From positions 1 through 7,600 of the forward strand of contig VYDF01000036.1 of NCBI GenBank assembly GCA_009843565.1: a stretch of 7,600 bases of DNA, given 5' to 3'. Position numbers and translations under genes: made by a program. Shown piece after piece: positions 6,308 to 7,600 of this stretch (the stretch's first letter is position 1; every line of letters starts with the position of its first letter). Source of the stretch: Acidimicrobiia bacterium (GTDB lineage: Bacteria; Actinomycetota; Acidimicrobiia; Acidimicrobiales; Bin134). Under the pieces are notes generated by a model that did no database searches, was not told the DNA's origin, and was given only the letters and a program-made list of their open reading frames with translations.

Positions 6308-7512
6308 TCGCTTCCCCTGCCTACGGTGGCCAGAGCTCCCCGGATGATCTCGGCCACGACCTCGCAGTCTTCAAGCGACATGGTGAGTGGAATGCGCATG
6401 TCGCAGAGACCCTGGAGCACCTTGGCAGTGGCGTGCAGCGCCTGCTCGCTGGCGTAGCGCCAATGGTCGTAGCGGCTGGTGAAGCCCACCGGCTCGGACT
6501 GGCCGAACCACTTCACATGAACACCATGGTCAGCGGCGAGCGCGAGCCACGCCGTCATCGCCGAGGCATCGAGGCCATCCACCGAGAATTGAATCGACGA
6601 GGCAACGTACTGCTCCTCAGCGCGACGCGGCGGCACACAGATCATCGGATCGGCGTCGAGGAGCTCAGCCAACAGGCCGTACCGCTCGTTCCAGAGGGCC
6701 GCTCGCTGCTCCAGGAGGTCGAGCTGGGAGCGTGCGATGGCGGCGGCCAACGCCGACATCCGCATCGACAGGTTGGGCGTCGTATACCGATGCCGCTCGA
6801 TCGCTTCTGGCGGCGGCGAAGTGCCGTGTTGGGCGTAGAGCATGTACGAGCCGCTGAGGAGGATTGCCTGCGCCGCCACATCGTCATCGTCGGTAACCAA
6901 CAGCCCGCCCTCGCCTGAGTTCACATGCTTGAACGTCTGGGTGGAAAAGCACCCAATCTCCCCGAACGTGCCCGACGGGCGGCCGCCCCATCCCCCGCCC
7001 ATGGTGTGGGCGCAGTCTTCGATCACGGTCAGGTCGAGCTCGGTCGCTACTTCCATGAGCCGGTCCATATCGGTGATGTGACCTCGCATGTGCGACAGCA
7101 TCAGCACCCGCGCTCCCGAGTGTTGGGCCGCGGCGCGCAGATGCTCAAGGTCGATCTCATAGTCGGGTGTGACCCCGACGAACACGGGATCGCCGCCGGC
7201 GTGGACGATCGCACCGGGGACCGGTGCCAGGGTGAAGGCGTTCATGAGCACCGGCTTCCCCGGACCCACGCCGACCGCCATGAGACTCGCCGCCAGCGAT
7301 GCTCCGCAGCTGTTGAAGGCGATGCAGTACCGGCGGCCGACCAAACGGGCGAAAGCCGCCTCCAAATCGGCCACATCCAATTCGCCAGCACCGGTCTCGC
7401 CGTAGCGGAACAGCCGTCCCGACTTCAGGAGCTCGTTCGCCCGCCGCACTCCCGCGGCCGGGATCGGTGGCGGAGACGTGAAGTCGAGTTCGATCGTGGG
7501 GAGCCTCGTCAT
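6304..7512 (-). CDS. DegT/DnrJ/EryC1/StrS-family PLP aminotransferase
   Basis: This 402-residue protein is a fold-type-I PLP enzyme of the DegT/DnrJ/EryC1/StrS family, best known for transaminating keto-sugars with glutamate or glutamine as donor. The cofactor-phosphate region is FNSCGASLAASLMAVGVGPG (66-85). D166 in VIEDCAH pairs with the PLP ring nitrogen, and K195 in QTFKHVNSGEGG (192-203) is the Schiff-base lysine, so the enzyme looks active. Length is normal for the family. The ATG at 7510-7512 has AAGGGG (7518-7523) 5 nt upstream. It is the first gene of the operon, beginning only 32 nt after a tRNA-Pro, and its TGA overlaps the next start (ATGA). No sugar-nucleotide or polyketide genes are nearby. 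Its placement with an MttB-like protein and a dimethylglycine-dehydrogenase-like flavoenzyme suggests an amino-acid or amine-derived substrate instead of a sugar. Some DegT proteins are PLP-binding regulators or cyclases, but the intact lysine favours a catalyst. Confidence 0.9.
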   Translation of the reverse strand: MTRLPTIELDFTSPPPIPAAGVRRANELLKSGRLFRYGETGAGELDVADLEAAFARLVGRRYCIAFNSCGASLAASLMAVGVGPGKPVLMNAFTLAPVPGAIVHAGGDPVFVGVTPDYEIDLEHLRAAAQHSGARVLMLSHMRGHITDMDRLMEVATELDLTVIEDCAHTMGGGWGGRPSGTFGEIGCFSTQTFKHVNSGEGGLLVTDDDDVAAQAILLSGSYMLYAQHGTSPPPEAIERHRYTTPNLSMRMSALAAAIARSQLDLLEQRAALWNERYGLLAELLDADPMICVPPRRAEEQYVASSIQFSVDGLDASAMTAWLALAADHGVHVKWFGQSEPVGFTSRYDHWRYASEQALHATAKVLQGLCDMRIPLTMSLEDCEVVAEIIRGALATVGRGSE

Positions 7513-7544
7513 CCATTCCCCTTACGTCCTACATCAGTTTTGGA
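7513..7544 (-). other. Short spacer between tRNA-Pro and the operon
   Basis: These 32 nt hold the ribosome binding site of the aminotransferase gene (AAGGGG, 7518-7523). I see no inverted repeat with a T tract that would stop tRNA transcription, and no credible -35/-10 pair. The operon promoter must lie upstream of or within the tRNA gene, unless an unrecognised one is here. Confidence 0.5.
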
Positions 7545-7600
7545 TGGTCGGGCAGGCGGGATTTGAACCCACGACCTCTTCGTCCCGAACGAAGCGCGCT
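7545..7600 (-). tRNA. tRNA-Pro(CGG), 5' end outside window
   Basis: Read on the minus strand, the sequence gives the end of a D stem, a perfect 5-bp anticodon stem (CTTCG/CGAAG) with loop TTCGGGA, a 5-nt variable loop, a T arm (GTGGG, TTCAAAT, CCCGC) and the acceptor strand CTGCCCG, followed by discriminator A and encoded CCA (7545-7547). The anticodon is CGG (7585-7587), reading proline CCG. U33, G37, the implied C1-G72 pair and A73 are all typical of bacterial tRNA-Pro, and the anticodon arm resembles that of E. coli proK. About 20 nt of the 5' side (acceptor strand and most of the D arm) lie beyond the right edge. CCG is a likely common codon in such a GC-rich genome. Confidence 0.93.

Noticed and set aside
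6178..6918. 246-codon open frame on the plus strand
   Set aside because: It lies antisense across the end of the aminotransferase and the start of the MttB-like gene and shows no recognisable family; the minus-strand frames carry clear motifs.
7545..7600. Integration att repeat of the tRNA 3' end
   Set aside because: I found no second copy of the tRNA end elsewhere in the window and no integrase gene, so a genomic island cannot be claimed from this sequence alone.

Overview
The window is GC-rich and nearly fully coding, and every gene lies on the minus strand. It reads from a proline tRNA at the right edge, through a tightly coupled four-gene operon, to a separate hydrolase gene that runs off the left edge. 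High GC, GTG and ATG starts, strong AGG/GGGG-type ribosome binding sites, a tRNA with encoded CCA and the protein families present suggest a free-living aerobic heterotroph. A high-GC actinobacterium (Acidimicrobiia-like) is my best guess, but no taxonomic marker here proves it.

Region by region, in transcription order: (1) 7545-7600, the 3' three quarters of tRNA-Pro(CGG). (2) A 32-nt spacer with no visible terminator. (3) 6304-7512, a PLP-dependent DegT/DnrJ/EryC1/StrS-family aminotransferase. (4) 4727-6307, an MttB-superfamily (trimethylamine methyltransferase-like) protein without pyrrolysine. (5) 2310-4730, a two-module flavoenzyme of the dimethylglycine/sarcosine dehydrogenase type, with an N-terminal FAD oxidoreductase carrying the covalent-flavin WHAAG motif and a C-terminal GcvT-type folate domain. 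(6) 1081-2298, a threonine-synthase-like PLP lyase whose N-terminal zinc-ribbon cysteines appear to be lost. (7) A 92-nt gap with a weak hairpin. (8) 1-988, the N-terminal part of an amidohydrolase-2-family metal-dependent hydrolase.

Genes 3-4 and 4-5 overlap by ATGA. The stop of gene 5 sits next to the ribosome binding site of gene 6. The four genes therefore almost certainly form one transcript. The flavoenzyme and the MttB-like protein both point to catabolism of an N-methylated compound (a betaine or methylated amino acid), with methyl groups passed as C1 units to tetrahydrofolate. The transaminase and the lyase could then process the demethylated amino-acid skeleton. No corrinoid protein, methylcorrinoid:folate methyltransferase, transporter or regulator is in the window, so the substrate cannot be named. 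This combination, an MttB homologue coupled to a DMGDH-type oxidase, a DegT transaminase and a threonine-synthase paralogue, is the most interesting feature here and may be an undescribed demethylation pathway.

No insertion sequences, CRISPR arrays, phage genes or long repeats were seen, and no gene-free stretch exceeds 100 nt.
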